Shown here: piece after piece, positions 47,838 to 57,653 of the stretch
Layout: each line of letters starts with the position of its first letter
How positions within the stretch are numbered: position 1 is the stretch's first letter
NCBI RefSeq assembly: GCF_013033355.1
Contig: NZ_WQDY01000013.1
Location: 62,001-126,000, forward strand
Direction of reading: 5' to 3'
Source of the DNA: Ruegeria lacuscaerulensis
Lineage (GTDB): Bacteria; Pseudomonadota; Alphaproteobacteria; Rhodobacterales; Rhodobacteraceae
DNA: 64,000 nt
Made by a program: the position numbers and the translations under genes
The notes under the pieces: generated by a model
What the model was told of the DNA's origin: nothing
The model's input: only the letters and a program-made list of their open reading frames with translations
The model's database searches: none

Positions 47838-48671
47838 TTAGTCCCCGTACAGCGCCTCGGCGTGGAAGGTGATGTGATCTTCCATGAAGGTCGACACAAA
47901 GAAATACGAATGGTCATAGCCCGGCTGCAGACGATAGGTTGCCTGTTGGCGACGCTCCGCAATCGCCTGCGCCAGCGCCTCGGGGCGTAGCAGGTCGATG
48001 AACTGGTCGCTGGCGCCGGTGTCGATCAGGACGGGGCCGTCAAAGCCCTTTTCCTTCATCATAAGCGAGGCGTCATGTTTGGCCCATGCGGCCTCATCCT
48101 CACCCAGATAGGCGCTCAGCTGCTTGCGGCCCCAATCGGCCCCCGTTGGGTTCGAGATCGGCGCAAAGGCCGAGACCGAGCGATAGCGCCCCGGCAGGTT
48201 CATTGCCAGCGTCAGCGCACCATGGCCGCCCATCGAATGGCCAGTGATGGCCTGACGATCCATGTCGATGGCAAAGTTCTCGGCCAGCAGGGCGGGCAGC
48301 TCCTCGGCCACGTAATCCCACATGTTGAAATGTGGTGCCCAGGGGGTCTGGGTCGCGTTCACGTAAAAGCCCGCACCTTGACCCAGATCGTAGTCCTCGT
48401 GATCAGCCACGCCTTCACCACGGGGCGAGGTATCGGGGAACACCACCGCGATGCCCTGTTCCGCCGCCCAGGCCTGCGCGCCCGCTTTGGTCATGGCGTT
48501 TTCATGGGTGCAGGTCAGGCCCGAAAGATACCAGAGGACCGGGACGGGGCCGTCCTTGGCCTCGGCCGGCAGAAACAGGCCAAAGGTCATGTCACATTGG
48601 CAGGCAGTCGAGGCATGGCGGTAGACGCCCTGAACGCCTCCGAAGCAGGTGTTTTCCGAAACGGTTTCCAT
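47838..48671 (-). CDS. fghA: S-formylglutathione hydrolase
   Basis: A 277-residue alpha/beta hydrolase. The nucleophile Ser is in GHSMGGHGALTLA, Asp in DTGASDQFID and His in YDHSYFFVSTFMEDH. FGGVQGVYRHAS and LSGLTCTHENAMTKAGAQ are family hallmarks. It releases formate from S-formylglutathione in formaldehyde detoxification, relevant in marine bacteria that oxidise methylated compounds. It precedes sthA in a short minus-strand operon. Confidence 0.95.
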   Translation of the reverse strand: METVSENTCFGGVQGVYRHASTACQCDMTFGLFLPAEAKDGPVPVLWYLSGLTCTHENAMTKAGAQAWAAEQGIAVVFPDTSPRGEGVADHEDYDLGQGAGFYVNATQTPWAPHFNMWDYVAEELPALLAENFAIDMDRQAITGHSMGGHGALTLAMNLPGRYRSVSAFAPISNPTGADWGRKQLSAYLGEDEAAWAKHDASLMMKEKGFDGPVLIDTGASDQFIDLLRPEALAQAIAERRQQATYRLQPGYDHSYFFVSTFMEDHITFHAEALYGD

Positions 48672-48775
48672 CTGGCTTTTGTCCTTACGTTAGGTTTGCG
48701 CCATGGCTAACGTTCCCAACACGGCTCGTAAAGTGCGGTGGTCAATACTGCTGGCATTTTTAAAAAAGGTGAAGA

Positions 48776-49705
48776 TCAGGGCGTTCCGACCCAAGCGATC
48801 ACCAATGGCACAGTCAGGATGCTGGCCGCAGTTGACAGCAAGATCGCGGCCGACGCCCGATGTGGCGCAACGTTGTAATGCGCCGCAAGCATATAGACGT
48901 TCCCAGCGACCGGCAGCGCGGCCGCCGCAATCGCGACAGCAGCGGGGAAGGGCGCGATGGGAAATATCCAAAGCAGCGCAATGGCCACACATGCCGGATG
49001 GATGACAAGTTTGCAGAAACTCAGCCAACCGGCCACATGCACGCGCTCAGCCGACTTGCTGGCCAGCGAGGCTCCGATAGCGAACAGAGCGCCGGGCGTA
49101 GCAGCCCCCCCAAGGATCGTGAGAAAATCATTGAGCGGCGCGGGAACAGGCATCTGAAACGCGGACCAAAGCATCCCTGCCGAAATCGAGACTATCATCG
49201 GGTTTTTCACCAGACCCAACCCAATCAGTTTGAAAGTGGCTGGGGTGAGCCGTCCGTCTCTGCCCCCGTTGATCAGGATCACGATCAATGACGAAAACAC
49301 CACCAGATCAACCGTCAAAACCAGCATCACGGGGCCAATGGCGGCTTCTGTGAAAAGAAGGGCCAGCATAGGCAAGCCAAGGAAACCGACATTGCCGATG
49401 GCTGCGCACTGTGCTTCTACCGCTGCGGTCGGCACGTCCAGCCCTCGGAACCAGGCGACAAGCGTTGCCAGCAGATAAACCACTACTGTTCCCGCTAGAT
49501 ACCCGATAACAAGCCTGGGGTTGAAGATCTCGGCAAAGGGCAGGGTCGCGGCAAAGCGGAACAACATGGCCGACAAGGCAAAATAGAACACGAATTTGGT
49601 CAGATAAGCCGTCGCTTCCTCGGTGAAGAACCGGGTACGACCCGCCCAATATCCAAGGCCGATGATCGCAAAAAAAGGAAGCGTGCGCAGAAAGATATCG
49701 ACCAT
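48776..49705 (-). CDS. AEC-family (auxin efflux carrier-like) transporter
   Basis: A 309-residue membrane protein with about ten helices in an inverted-repeat layout (FFAIIGLGYWAGR...; LPVAGNVYMLAAHYN, TVPLVIAW). It belongs to the AEC/bile-acid-type permease superfamily, whose bacterial members move organic acids. The start at 49705 (MVDIFLRTLPFF) leads straight into TM1; the frame runs on to 49747. The C-terminus is basic-free. It is divergent from a TetR regulator 177 bases away, which may control it. Confidence 0.87.
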   Translation of the reverse strand: MVDIFLRTLPFFAIIGLGYWAGRTRFFTEEATAYLTKFVFYFALSAMLFRFAATLPFAEIFNPRLVIGYLAGTVVVYLLATLVAWFRGLDVPTAAVEAQCAAIGNVGFLGLPMLALLFTEAAIGPVMLVLTVDLVVFSSLIVILINGGRDGRLTPATFKLIGLGLVKNPMIVSISAGMLWSAFQMPVPAPLNDFLTILGGAATPGALFAIGASLASKSAERVHVAGWLSFCKLVIHPACVAIALLWIFPIAPFPAAVAIAAAALPVAGNVYMLAAHYNVAPHRASAAILLSTAASILTVPLVIAWVGTP

Positions 49706-49882
49706 GCCGGAAGTGTTAGCACAGATTGATCGCGCGGCAAGCTCCATCGCAAGGTCCGATATTCGACAGCCTGACTGGCGAAATTACAATATTTGATTGC
49801 GCGTTCAGAATTGCTTTGGTGCGAATCGTTGTATCTGAACTGACCGGTTTATAAACTCCTACATATACTGTTGGGAGAGAGC

Positions 49883-50500
49883 ATGTCTGAAACCGCAGCC
49901 ATTCTGCGCACAGGTCGCAAATTCGATCAGGTTCTGAAAGGCGCGCGAGAAGTCTTCATGGCCGATGGTTTCGAAGGTGCAAGCGTTGATGACATCGCCC
50001 GCGTTGCCGGCGTCTCGAAGGCAACACTTTATAGTTACTTCCCCGACAAACGCCTTTTGTTCATGGAAGTTGCCCAAACCGAATGCACACGTATGGCCGA
50101 GCATGTGGTGTCCCTGGTCGATGACTCACTTCCGGCACGCGAAGTCATGATGATCACGGCCAAACAACTGACGGCCTTCTTGGTCTCAGATTTTGCGCAG
50201 CAGGTTTTTCGCATTTGCGTGGCCGAACGCGACAGGTTCCCAGAACTGGGCGAAGCATTCTACGAGGCCGGACCAAAACACGGCACCGGCCACATCGCCG
50301 AGTATCTGCAAAAAGCGGTAAACAAAGGGGAACTGCTTATTGACGATGTTCAACTTGCTGCTGAACAATTCTCGGAATTGTGCAAGGTGCGGATTTGGAC
50401 ATTGTCGGCCTTTGGTATTCAGACAAGCTTCTCACAAAACGAAATTGATGAAATAGCTTCGCAAGCAGTCGACATGTTCATGGCGCGGTACGGTGCATGA
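49883..50500 (+). CDS. TetR/AcrR-family transcriptional regulator
   Basis: A 205-residue protein with an N-terminal helix-turn-helix (about 14-60; GASVDDIARVAGVSKATLYSYFPDKRLLF) and a helical ligand domain with the TetR_C-type pattern. ATG 49883 follows GGGAGAG. It lies between the divergent AEC transporter and the GH13 phosphorylase gene; either could be a target. No clear operator palindrome was found in the 177-base gap. Confidence 0.9.
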   Translation: MSETAAILRTGRKFDQVLKGAREVFMADGFEGASVDDIARVAGVSKATLYSYFPDKRLLFMEVAQTECTRMAEHVVSLVDDSLPAREVMMITAKQLTAFLVSDFAQQVFRICVAERDRFPELGEAFYEAGPKHGTGHIAEYLQKAVNKGELLIDDVQLAAEQFSELCKVRIWTLSAFGIQTSFSQNEIDEIASQAVDMFMARYGA

Positions 50501-50632
50501 CGACCGGGCACAACCTGAACTGACCAAAATTTAAGCACTTGTTTCAACATCCTGCACAGCGCCGTCCTTAGATTTGACAGGTTGCGCGTTCTGAAGAACC
50601 CTTGATCACAGCAAGCTAAGGGTATTCGACCA

Positions 50633-52378
50633 TTGACCAGTGACTCCAACAGTTTTTCGCGCCGGTTGGGCGAGTTGCTCGACCGGATTTATCCGGATCA
50701 CGATCAGGTCGCACTCGCCGAGCAGATTACACAGGCATTTTGGCCATCGCAAACGCACCGACGCAGACAAGGTCGCAAGCCGGGGAACAAGTTATGGTCG
50801 GAAAAAGACAGCGTCTTGATCACCTATGGCAACTCGATCGAAGATCAGGTCCACAAGCCCCTTGACCTGCTGCACGACTTTTTGGTGCGACATCTAAGTG
50901 GGGTGGTCAACGGTGTGCATATCCTGCCGTTTTTTCCATTCACCTCCGATGACGGTTTTGCAGTCTCAGACTACTACAGCGTCAGTACTCAGCTTGGGGA
51001 TTGGCCTGATATCACCCGTATCGCCACTGATTTTCATCTGATGTCCGATCTGGTCCTGAACCATGTGTCCAGTCAGGGCAGCTGGTTCACAAACTACTTG
51101 CAGGGCAAAGCGCCACATGATCGGTTTTTCTTTGAAGCCTCTCCCGAAGACGACCTGTCGCAAGTTGTCAGGCCGCGCACCACGCCCTTGCTGCGGCAAG
51201 TCGAGACCAGCACAGGTGAAAAATACGTCTGGTGCACATTTTCCCACGATCAGGTCGACCTGGATTTCTCAAATCCCGCAGTTCTGATCGAAATGCTGCG
51301 GATCATACGACTCCACATCGACAAAGGCGTTCGTATTCTGCGCCTTGATGCGGTTGCTTTTGTTTGGAAGGAAATTGGAACAAACTGTATTCACCTGCCT
51401 CAAACCCATGCCATCGTGCAGCTGCTGCGACTGCTGTGCGACTATGCGACCGAAACGCTGGTTCTGTTGACGGAAACCAATGTACCCCGGACCGAGAACC
51501 TTAGTTATTTTGGCAACCGGAACGAGGCGCACGCGGTTTACAATTTCCCTCTGCCACCGTTGGTCCTGCACGCGCTGCAATCAGGCACAGCGCAATTTCT
51601 ACGCGAATGGCAGGCCGCCATGCCCCCGGCGCAATTGGGTTGCGCGTATCTGAACTTTACCGCCTCTCACGACGGTATCGGGATGCGCCCTGCTGAGGGA
51701 CTGCTGCCGCCGGACGAAAAAGACCGCATGATCGACACGGTCCGCAGGATCGGAGGGCTGGTCTCGATGCGCGCACTGCCGGACGGGCGGGAAGAACCCT
51801 ACGAGCTGAACTGCGGTTATTTTGAAGCCATGACCGAGACATTTCACGGCCCCGATCAATACCATCTGGCGCGTTTCATCTGCTCGCAGACCATCGTGAT
51901 GTCGCTAGAGGGGATACCAGCCTTCTACATTCATTCCCTGTTGGCCACGCCGAATGATCACGAGGCGGTCGAACGGCGCGGCATGAACCGGGCGATCAAC
52001 AGGCATCGCTGGCACTATCCCGATTTGTTGGCACGTCTGGCAGATCCGGGGTCAAATCAGGCGCTGGTGTTGTCGGAGCTGTCCAAACGTCTGCGCCTGC
52101 GGTCGCAGCAACCGGCGTTTCACCCTAACGCCACGCAGTTTACTCTGCGGCTAGATGATCGCGTCTTTGGCATCTGGCGGCAGAGTCTGGATCGCAGCCA
52201 GTCGATCTTTGCGCTGCACAATGTCTCGGCCGAGCAGGTCCATGTCAGCCCCGCCGAGATCAACATGATCGCCGAAGAGGTCTGGACCGACGCATTGACG
52301 GGCGAAATCCTTACCACCAACGGTCCCGACATAGTACTGGCCCCATATCAGTGTCGTTGGATCACGAACGCGGGCTGA
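50633..52378 (+). CDS. GH13_18 sugar phosphorylase, probable glucosylglycerate phosphorylase
   Basis: A 581-residue sucrose-phosphorylase-type enzyme. Motifs are LVLNHVSSQGSWF, nucleophile Asp in RLDAVAFVWKEIG, acid/base Glu in LLTETNVP, and SHDGIGMRP. The subfamily includes sucrose, glucosylglycerol and glucosylglycerate phosphorylases. Convergent neighbours make glucosylglycerate, so phosphorolysis of that solute to glucose-1-phosphate and glycerate is the best guess. The start is TTG; the next in-frame ATG is over 150 codons inside the domain. Its last 17 bases overlap the end of the opposite-strand synthase gene. Confidence 0.85.
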   Translation: MTSDSNSFSRRLGELLDRIYPDHDQVALAEQITQAFWPSQTHRRRQGRKPGNKLWSEKDSVLITYGNSIEDQVHKPLDLLHDFLVRHLSGVVNGVHILPFFPFTSDDGFAVSDYYSVSTQLGDWPDITRIATDFHLMSDLVLNHVSSQGSWFTNYLQGKAPHDRFFFEASPEDDLSQVVRPRTTPLLRQVETSTGEKYVWCTFSHDQVDLDFSNPAVLIEMLRIIRLHIDKGVRILRLDAVAFVWKEIGTNCIHLPQTHAIVQLLRLLCDYATETLVLLTETNVPRTENLSYFGNRNEAHAVYNFPLPPLVLHALQSGTAQFLREWQAAMPPAQLGCAYLNFTASHDGIGMRPAEGLLPPDEKDRMIDTVRRIGGLVSMRALPDGREEPYELNCGYFEAMTETFHGPDQYHLARFICSQTIVMSLEGIPAFYIHSLLATPNDHEAVERRGMNRAINRHRWHYPDLLARLADPGSNQALVLSELSKRLRLRSQQPAFHPNATQFTLRLDDRVFGIWRQSLDRSQSIFALHNVSAEQVHVSPAEINMIAEEVWTDALTGEILTTNGPDIVLAPYQCRWITNAG

Positions 52379-53591
52379 ATTCGTCCAGATCGTCGGAAAC
52401 GGCGGCTTTCAGACGTAGCAGAAACTCTGGATCAGCCGAATGCACGCGGTTCCACGTGGGGATGAAGGGTGTCTCATGCGGGTTGTCCAGAAATATTTGC
52501 CCGGCACGGATGATGTTCTCGGCGAACAGCTCGATGGATTTCTCTTCCTTGTGACGATCCAGTTCCAGCCCGTTCATCTTGGCGTCAGTATAGTAACCCT
52601 CGAGCAGATCCAGCGCCGAACGGTAATAGGTCGCCTTGAGTGTGCGGAAGGTGTTAGGCGTGAACACCGTGCCGTCAGCGGCCAATTTGCGGAAGATCGC
52701 CTTGCAGATATCCGTGGACATACGCGACAACCCCCGATTTGCGTCCTCGGGTGATAAGTCCTGATGCTTGTGGTCATAGTTATCGGCAATTTCGACTTGG
52801 CAGACGGATTTCGGAGCCAGATTACGCCACGCCTCGGACAACACGCCGATCTCAAGCCCCCAATCCGAGGGGATACGCAAGTCGGGCAGGGTAGGGGTGC
52901 GGATGGCGAATTCGCCCGACAGCGGATAACGGAAACTGCGCAGGTAATCGAGGTAATCCCGGTCGCCAATGACCTTTTTCAGCGCAATCAGCAGCGGACT
53001 TACCAACAGGCGCGTGACGCGGCCGTTCAGCTTGCCGTTGCCGACGCGGGGATAGAACCCCTTGGCCATCTGAAAGGGAAAAGTCGGGTTGACCACCGGA
53101 TAGACCAGCCGGTCCAACATCTCGCGGTTATAGGTGACGATATCACAATCATGGATCGCCATCACCGAACTGTCGGCGCAGGCCAGAAGATAACCGATGC
53201 AGGACCATACGTTTTTGCCTTTGCCCGGCTCTTGCGGGGCCAGACCCATTTCACGCAGATGGGATTCCAGCGCGGTCAGGCGGGGGCTGTCATTCCAGAT
53301 GACCGCATGGTTTTGCGGCAGATCGGCAAAGAAGGTTCGGGCACGGCGGTACTGATCCTCATCCGCTTGATCCAGCCCGATGATGATCCGGTGGAGGTAA
53401 GGCACCTGTGCCAGCTCATTTAGAATTCCGGTCAGCGCATGGCCTTCCAGTTCGGAATAAAGGCAAGGCAGAATGAGAGTGATTTTTCGGGTCTCGGCAA
53501 AAACCGAGATCTCATGCGTCAGATGCCCGGCCGGTCGGCTGCGCAAATTATGCAGCGTCGTGATGTTTCCGTTCTGATGGAAATCTGCCAT
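52362..53591 (-). CDS. gpgS: Glucosyl-3-phosphoglycerate synthase-like glycosyltransferase (GT81)
   Basis: A 409-residue GT-A-fold retaining glycosyltransferase. The metal-binding acidic motif is AIHDCDIVTYNREML, and SGEFAIRTPTLPDLRIPSDWGLEIG is the acceptor/catalytic region typical of the family. The enzyme transfers glucose (or mannose) from a nucleotide sugar to 3-phosphoglycerate. The HAD phosphatase gene ends 17 bases in front of its start, giving the usual two-step pair for glucosylglycerate, a compatible solute. Mannosyl specificity cannot be excluded. Confidence 0.87.
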   Translation of the reverse strand: MADFHQNGNITTLHNLRSRPAGHLTHEISVFAETRKITLILPCLYSELEGHALTGILNELAQVPYLHRIIIGLDQADEDQYRRARTFFADLPQNHAVIWNDSPRLTALESHLREMGLAPQEPGKGKNVWSCIGYLLACADSSVMAIHDCDIVTYNREMLDRLVYPVVNPTFPFQMAKGFYPRVGNGKLNGRVTRLLVSPLLIALKKVIGDRDYLDYLRSFRYPLSGEFAIRTPTLPDLRIPSDWGLEIGVLSEAWRNLAPKSVCQVEIADNYDHKHQDLSPEDANRGLSRMSTDICKAIFRKLAADGTVFTPNTFRTLKATYYRSALDLLEGYYTDAKMNGLELDRHKEEKSIELFAENIIRAGQIFLDNPHETPFIPTWNRVHSADPEFLLRLKAAVSDDLDEFSPRS

Positions 53592-53607
53592 ATGAAATGC
53601 CCCGTTC

Positions 53608-54372
53608 TTATCGAAGGTCCGCCGTCAGGGTCAGGATCGCATCCGACCACCCTTGCGGTCCACTCTGTTGTGTTCTGAGAACCCGCGCTTCTACCGGCGC
53701 AGGGAAAGGTGGTATGTTGGGGCCGTGCGGATTGGCGACCACGACGCCCTGATCTGCGGCCTGTATCATCTCGATATCATTGGGCGCATCACCCAGCGCA
53801 ATCGTGCGGACAGGATGCAAATGCCGCACGACTTCACGCATCGCATCCGCTTTGGTCTGACCAAAGGAAAAAGTCAGAAACCGCCCGCCTTTTCGTGCGT
53901 AAAGCCCATGAGCGCGAGCCGCCTCTAGAAATTCTGCGAGGTATACATCAGAACCGGTCCAAACTCCGGGCTCGCTAAACTTTCGTTGACGCGCCAAGTT
54001 TGCTTGCTGGGAGCTCAACCCGGTTTTCTGCGCAACCTCATCGATCGTCATGTCGCCGAAGCCGACAAATCCCTGAGGCAGCTTTTTCAGCAAGGCGCGC
54101 AAGCGTGGATAGTCATCTTCACCCTCATCGGCATCGCCCGGCCAAAGTATTCCAGCGCCGTTTTCCACAATCGCAGGCATATCTGCCTGTCCCATATCGT
54201 CCCGTAGGGGGATGATTTCCTGCGCTGTTTTACTGCTGGCAAGAACCACACCGGTGCCTATCTCAGCAAGGCGTTTCAATCCCGGCTTGGCGGCGGACCA
54301 ACTATAGTTGTTGTGGTCCAGTAACGTCCCATCCAAATCAGAAAACACCAGTATAGGCAGCGGGCGTTTCAT
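53608..54372 (-). CDS. HAD-IIB phosphatase, glucosyl/mannosyl-3-phosphoglycerate phosphatase family
   Basis: A 254-residue MpgP-type phosphatase. Motif I is VFSDLDGTLLDHNNY, motif II LASSKTAQE and motif IV ALGDAPNDIEMIQAAD. MpgP-like features include ENGAGILWP and FLTFSFGQTKADAM. It dephosphorylates the glucosyl-3-phosphoglycerate made by the next gene, releasing glucosylglycerate. It is the first gene of the two-gene minus-strand operon. Confidence 0.88.
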   Translation of the reverse strand: MKRPLPILVFSDLDGTLLDHNNYSWSAAKPGLKRLAEIGTGVVLASSKTAQEIIPLRDDMGQADMPAIVENGAGILWPGDADEGEDDYPRLRALLKKLPQGFVGFGDMTIDEVAQKTGLSSQQANLARQRKFSEPGVWTGSDVYLAEFLEAARAHGLYARKGGRFLTFSFGQTKADAMREVVRHLHPVRTIALGDAPNDIEMIQAADQGVVVANPHGPNIPPFPAPVEARVLRTQQSGPQGWSDAILTLTADLR

Positions 54373-54472
54373 CTCGGGCTTAAGTCAATTCGTTGTATCA
54401 TCCCCTGAAACGGTAAAATCCCGCTTTGTGGGATGTAAATCCATTCTGTCGAAATTCCGGTCAATTGAGTTG

Positions 54473-54498
54473 CCCGCGCCCAAAAATTAGGCGCGGGC
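54473..54498. terminator. Hairpin at the end of the type I secretion operon
   Basis: GCCCGCGCC (54473-54481) pairs perfectly with GGCGCGGGC (54490-54498), 9 bp with an A/T loop. It lies 9 bases beyond the HlyD-like stop codon. No T-run follows on the minus strand, so it is a weak terminator or 3' stabiliser. Confidence 0.55.
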
Positions 54499-54506
54499 GA
54501 TCTGGC

Positions 54507-55877
54507 TTACTCGATAAATGTCTTAGCAAGACGGTCACTGATAGGTTGAGCCAGATAGGCGAACACTGCTCGTTCGCCTGTGTTCACAAACAGATCGGCG
54601 GGCATTCCCGGCACGAGGTCCAGCGCCGTTACAGCGATGGGCTGCCGGGCGTCGAGTTTGACGCGTGCCTTGTAGTATGCTTCGCCAGTGCGGTCGTCTT
54701 CCAGCGCGTCAGCCGAGATATCAAAGATCTCGCCACTGGCCTCAGGCACATCGGCTTGGGCAAAGGCGGACAGACGGATACGAGTGGTCTGACCGATATA
54801 GAGCTTGTCGATATCACCCGTTTTTATCCGTGCTTCTACGATCAGGTTCTGATCCGCCGGAACGATGTCCATGATGGGTTCACCCGGACGGATTACGCCG
54901 CCATTGGTGGACACCGCAAGGTTTACGACCCGACCACTGGTTGGGGCTAGAACTTGAGTACGTTGCATCCGCGCCAGCGTTCCCGCGAACTGAGGCCGAA
55001 CCAGATCAAGCTGCGCCTCAACCACAGCCAGCTCTCCGGCGATCACCTCATCACGCAGCTTCTTTTGACTCAGCAGGGACAATTCCAGTTCCTGCATTTG
55101 GTCTTCGGCCTGCGCAATCTGAGTGCGCAACGATGCATCTGCGCCGTTTAGACGCTCAAGCTCGATCTGGCGTGCGCTGACGCGCGTGACCGCGACCAAA
55201 CCCTTGTCCAATAGCTTTTGCAGGTTCGCCAACTCGACATTGGTAATGTCGATCTGATTTTTTGTACTGCGACGTTGTTCCTCAAGCCCAGCAACCTGGT
55301 TACGCAGAGCCGAGATACGCTGAGCATTGATCTGCGCCTCGGTCCGCCTTGCGCGCGCTTCGGCGTCGAATAATTGTTTTTGTGTCAGGTAAGGCGAGAC
55401 CCAGTGCAAGCGATCCATACCATCCCGATAAGCTGACATCGCAGTGGCTTCGTCGAATTGCTCCTGCCCGCTCATTTGCGCCAGTAGGCGCGCGCGGCGA
55501 ACAGACAGCTCACCCAACTGGCTACCTTGCATGCTCAGTTCAACGTCGATCTCGGTGCTGTCTAACTGAACCAAAGGTTGGCCTTGCCGCACGAATTCTC
55601 CGTCTGCCACAAGGATCGAGCGGATGATGCCGCCGTCCAGATGCTCGACCGTTTTGCGATCGCCCTCGACCACGAATGAGGCAGGGGCAACCACAGCGCC
55701 ATCCAGCTTGGACACGACCGCCCAATAGGCGCTGCCGCCTACGAAAACCGCCAGAGTGAACAGGCCGAAAAGAACATAGCGCCCGATGCCCGCCGAGGTT
55801 TCATTGATCTTTTTCAGCTGTGCCTCGTGAAAGGACACGGCGGTGTTGGATTTGGAATACTTCACCAGGTCGGTCAT
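54507..55877 (-). CDS. Type I secretion periplasmic adaptor (HlyD/PrtE family)
   Basis: A 456-residue membrane-fusion protein with one N-terminal membrane helix (about 31-50), a long coiled-coil hairpin (about 95-280) and a beta-barrel/lipoyl part (VLAPTSGRVVNLAVSTNGGVIRPGE; DIDKLYIGQTTRIRL). It bridges the inner-membrane ABC exporter to an outer-membrane TolC channel. Its start overlaps the exporter stop codon by four bases. No tolC gene is present in the window. Confidence 0.93.
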   Translation of the reverse strand: MTDLVKYSKSNTAVSFHEAQLKKINETSAGIGRYVLFGLFTLAVFVGGSAYWAVVSKLDGAVVAPASFVVEGDRKTVEHLDGGIIRSILVADGEFVRQGQPLVQLDSTEIDVELSMQGSQLGELSVRRARLLAQMSGQEQFDEATAMSAYRDGMDRLHWVSPYLTQKQLFDAEARARRTEAQINAQRISALRNQVAGLEEQRRSTKNQIDITNVELANLQKLLDKGLVAVTRVSARQIELERLNGADASLRTQIAQAEDQMQELELSLLSQKKLRDEVIAGELAVVEAQLDLVRPQFAGTLARMQRTQVLAPTSGRVVNLAVSTNGGVIRPGEPIMDIVPADQNLIVEARIKTGDIDKLYIGQTTRIRLSAFAQADVPEASGEIFDISADALEDDRTGEAYYKARVKLDARQPIAVTALDLVPGMPADLFVNTGERAVFAYLAQPISDRLAKTFIE

Positions 55878-57631
55878 TGGGCTGCTCCGCTGATCTGAGT
55901 TTCACTTGATGGGTGGGCAACCGGCTTAACCACGCTCGATTGCGTCGGGGTGTTCAAAACGTTTCGGCGGTTGACCTTCATGACATCGTCTTTTTCACCA
56001 AATTGGGTCTGGTTCCCATTGCGCAGCACCATGACCTTATTTGCCGCCTGCAATGTCGCCGGACGGTGGGTCATGACGATCGCGATTGCACCACGCGCTT
56101 GAGCCGCCAACAGCGCATCGCGCAGAGCCTGCTCGCCATCGGCATCAAGGTCCGAGTTGGGCTCATCCAGCACAAGAACGAACGGATCACCGTATAAGGC
56201 GCGGGCCAGAGCAAGACGCTGACGTTGCCCGCCTGACAGGAAAAACCCTTGACCGATGCGTGTTTCATAACCTTCCGGCAAGCTGCTGATCATCTCGTGG
56301 ACCCCGGCCTCGCGCGCCGCGCGCAGCACTTCGGCGTCGTCTATCGCGGTGGAAAAACGCCCGATATTTTCACGGATGGTCCCGTCGAACAGCTCAACAT
56401 CCTGCGGCAAGTAACCGATCTGTTTGCCCAAATCCTCGCCGTTCCATTTCGACATCGGGCTTCCATCCAGCAAGACCTCTCCGCGTTGAGGAAACCAGAT
56501 ACCGGCAAGCATTTTACCCAAGGTGGTTTTGCCAGATCCGCTGTGGCCGATAATGGCCAGGACATCCCCGGCTTTAAGGCTGAAATCGATACTGCGGATG
56601 TTGGCATTGATAGCACGCGGCGGGCCAGCCTGCGCGATCTTGACGTCTAGGGTCTTGAAGGCTCGGGGCAGGTTCAGGTTCAGCGGCGCATCCGCGTAAT
56701 CTTCGGTCAACTGCTTAAGCTTGGAATACGACCCGCGCGCAGCCAGGAAGGTGCGCCATTGGCCGATCGGTTGGTCTATGGGCGACAGCGCTCGGGCCAG
56801 AACAATAGTTGCGGCGATCATGACACCTGCGGTCGACTCGCCCGAAATAGCCAACGCAGCACCCAAACCCAAAATGGCCGATTGCAGACCCATCCGAACG
56901 GTCTTGGAAACCACCGAAAAGCTTGCCACACGATCCGCTGCGCGTGTTTTGTAACGGTGTGCGTCCGATTGCAAAGCAGTCCAGCGACGAACCAAATCGC
57001 CCTTCATTCCCAGCGCATGAACCAGTTCAGCATTCCGGTCGCTTGTGTCGAACAGAGCGTCCGAACGACCTCGGGCCTGCGAGGCTTGCTCCATCGGACC
57101 ACGCGCACGGGCGTTGTTGATCAGCGCCATGATTGTCAGAGTAACTGCTCCGACCAGACCCAGCAGGCCCAGAAGCGGATGCAAGACGTACAGGACCATC
57201 AAGTAGATCGGGATCCATGGAGCATCGAAAAAGGCCGTTAAGGTGGTGCCCGAAATAAACTCACGAAATCCGTTGACGTCTTCGACCAGGTTTTCCCCAC
57301 TGGAGGTTTCGCCCTGAACCCGACGACGCATGGCTGCGTTCAGAACCGGTGCGCCAACGCTTAATTCAAAACGGGCCGCCAAACGTCCCAGAATGCGCAT
57401 CCGCATCAGATCAAGGCAGGCAATCACGACGAATACACCCGCCAGCAGCACGGAGAGTGCGATCAGCGTGTCGGCATTCTGGCTTGTCAGAACGCGGTCA
57501 TAGACCTGAAGCATGTACAGTGGCCCGGCCAGCATAAGCAGGTTCAGGAACAGGCTGAAGAAGGCGACAGCGACAAAGCCTTTGCGCAGTGACCCCCAGG
57601 CAGTTTTGACGGGATTGGCTTGCTTGAACAT
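55874..57631 (-). CDS. Type I secretion ABC exporter (PrtD family)
   Basis: A 585-residue protein. The N-terminal membrane domain has six helices (about 20-300). The C-terminal ATPase has Walker A GHSGSGKTTLG, signature LSGGQRQRLALARAL, Walker B VLVLDEPNSDLD and switch His MTHRP, all intact. There is no N-terminal C39 or CLD peptidase-like domain, as in PrtD/LipB-type exporters. It powers export of the RTX protein encoded just upstream. A hairpin with a T-run separates the two genes. Confidence 0.93.
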   Translation of the reverse strand: MFKQANPVKTAWGSLRKGFVAVAFFSLFLNLLMLAGPLYMLQVYDRVLTSQNADTLIALSVLLAGVFVVIACLDLMRMRILGRLAARFELSVGAPVLNAAMRRRVQGETSSGENLVEDVNGFREFISGTTLTAFFDAPWIPIYLMVLYVLHPLLGLLGLVGAVTLTIMALINNARARGPMEQASQARGRSDALFDTSDRNAELVHALGMKGDLVRRWTALQSDAHRYKTRAADRVASFSVVSKTVRMGLQSAILGLGAALAISGESTAGVMIAATIVLARALSPIDQPIGQWRTFLAARGSYSKLKQLTEDYADAPLNLNLPRAFKTLDVKIAQAGPPRAINANIRSIDFSLKAGDVLAIIGHSGSGKTTLGKMLAGIWFPQRGEVLLDGSPMSKWNGEDLGKQIGYLPQDVELFDGTIRENIGRFSTAIDDAEVLRAAREAGVHEMISSLPEGYETRIGQGFFLSGGQRQRLALARALYGDPFVLVLDEPNSDLDADGEQALRDALLAAQARGAIAIVMTHRPATLQAANKVMVLRNGNQTQFGEKDDVMKVNRRNVLNTPTQSSVVKPVAHPSSETQISGAAQ

Positions 57632-57653
57632 TTCCTTGACCCTTTCCGGTTTG

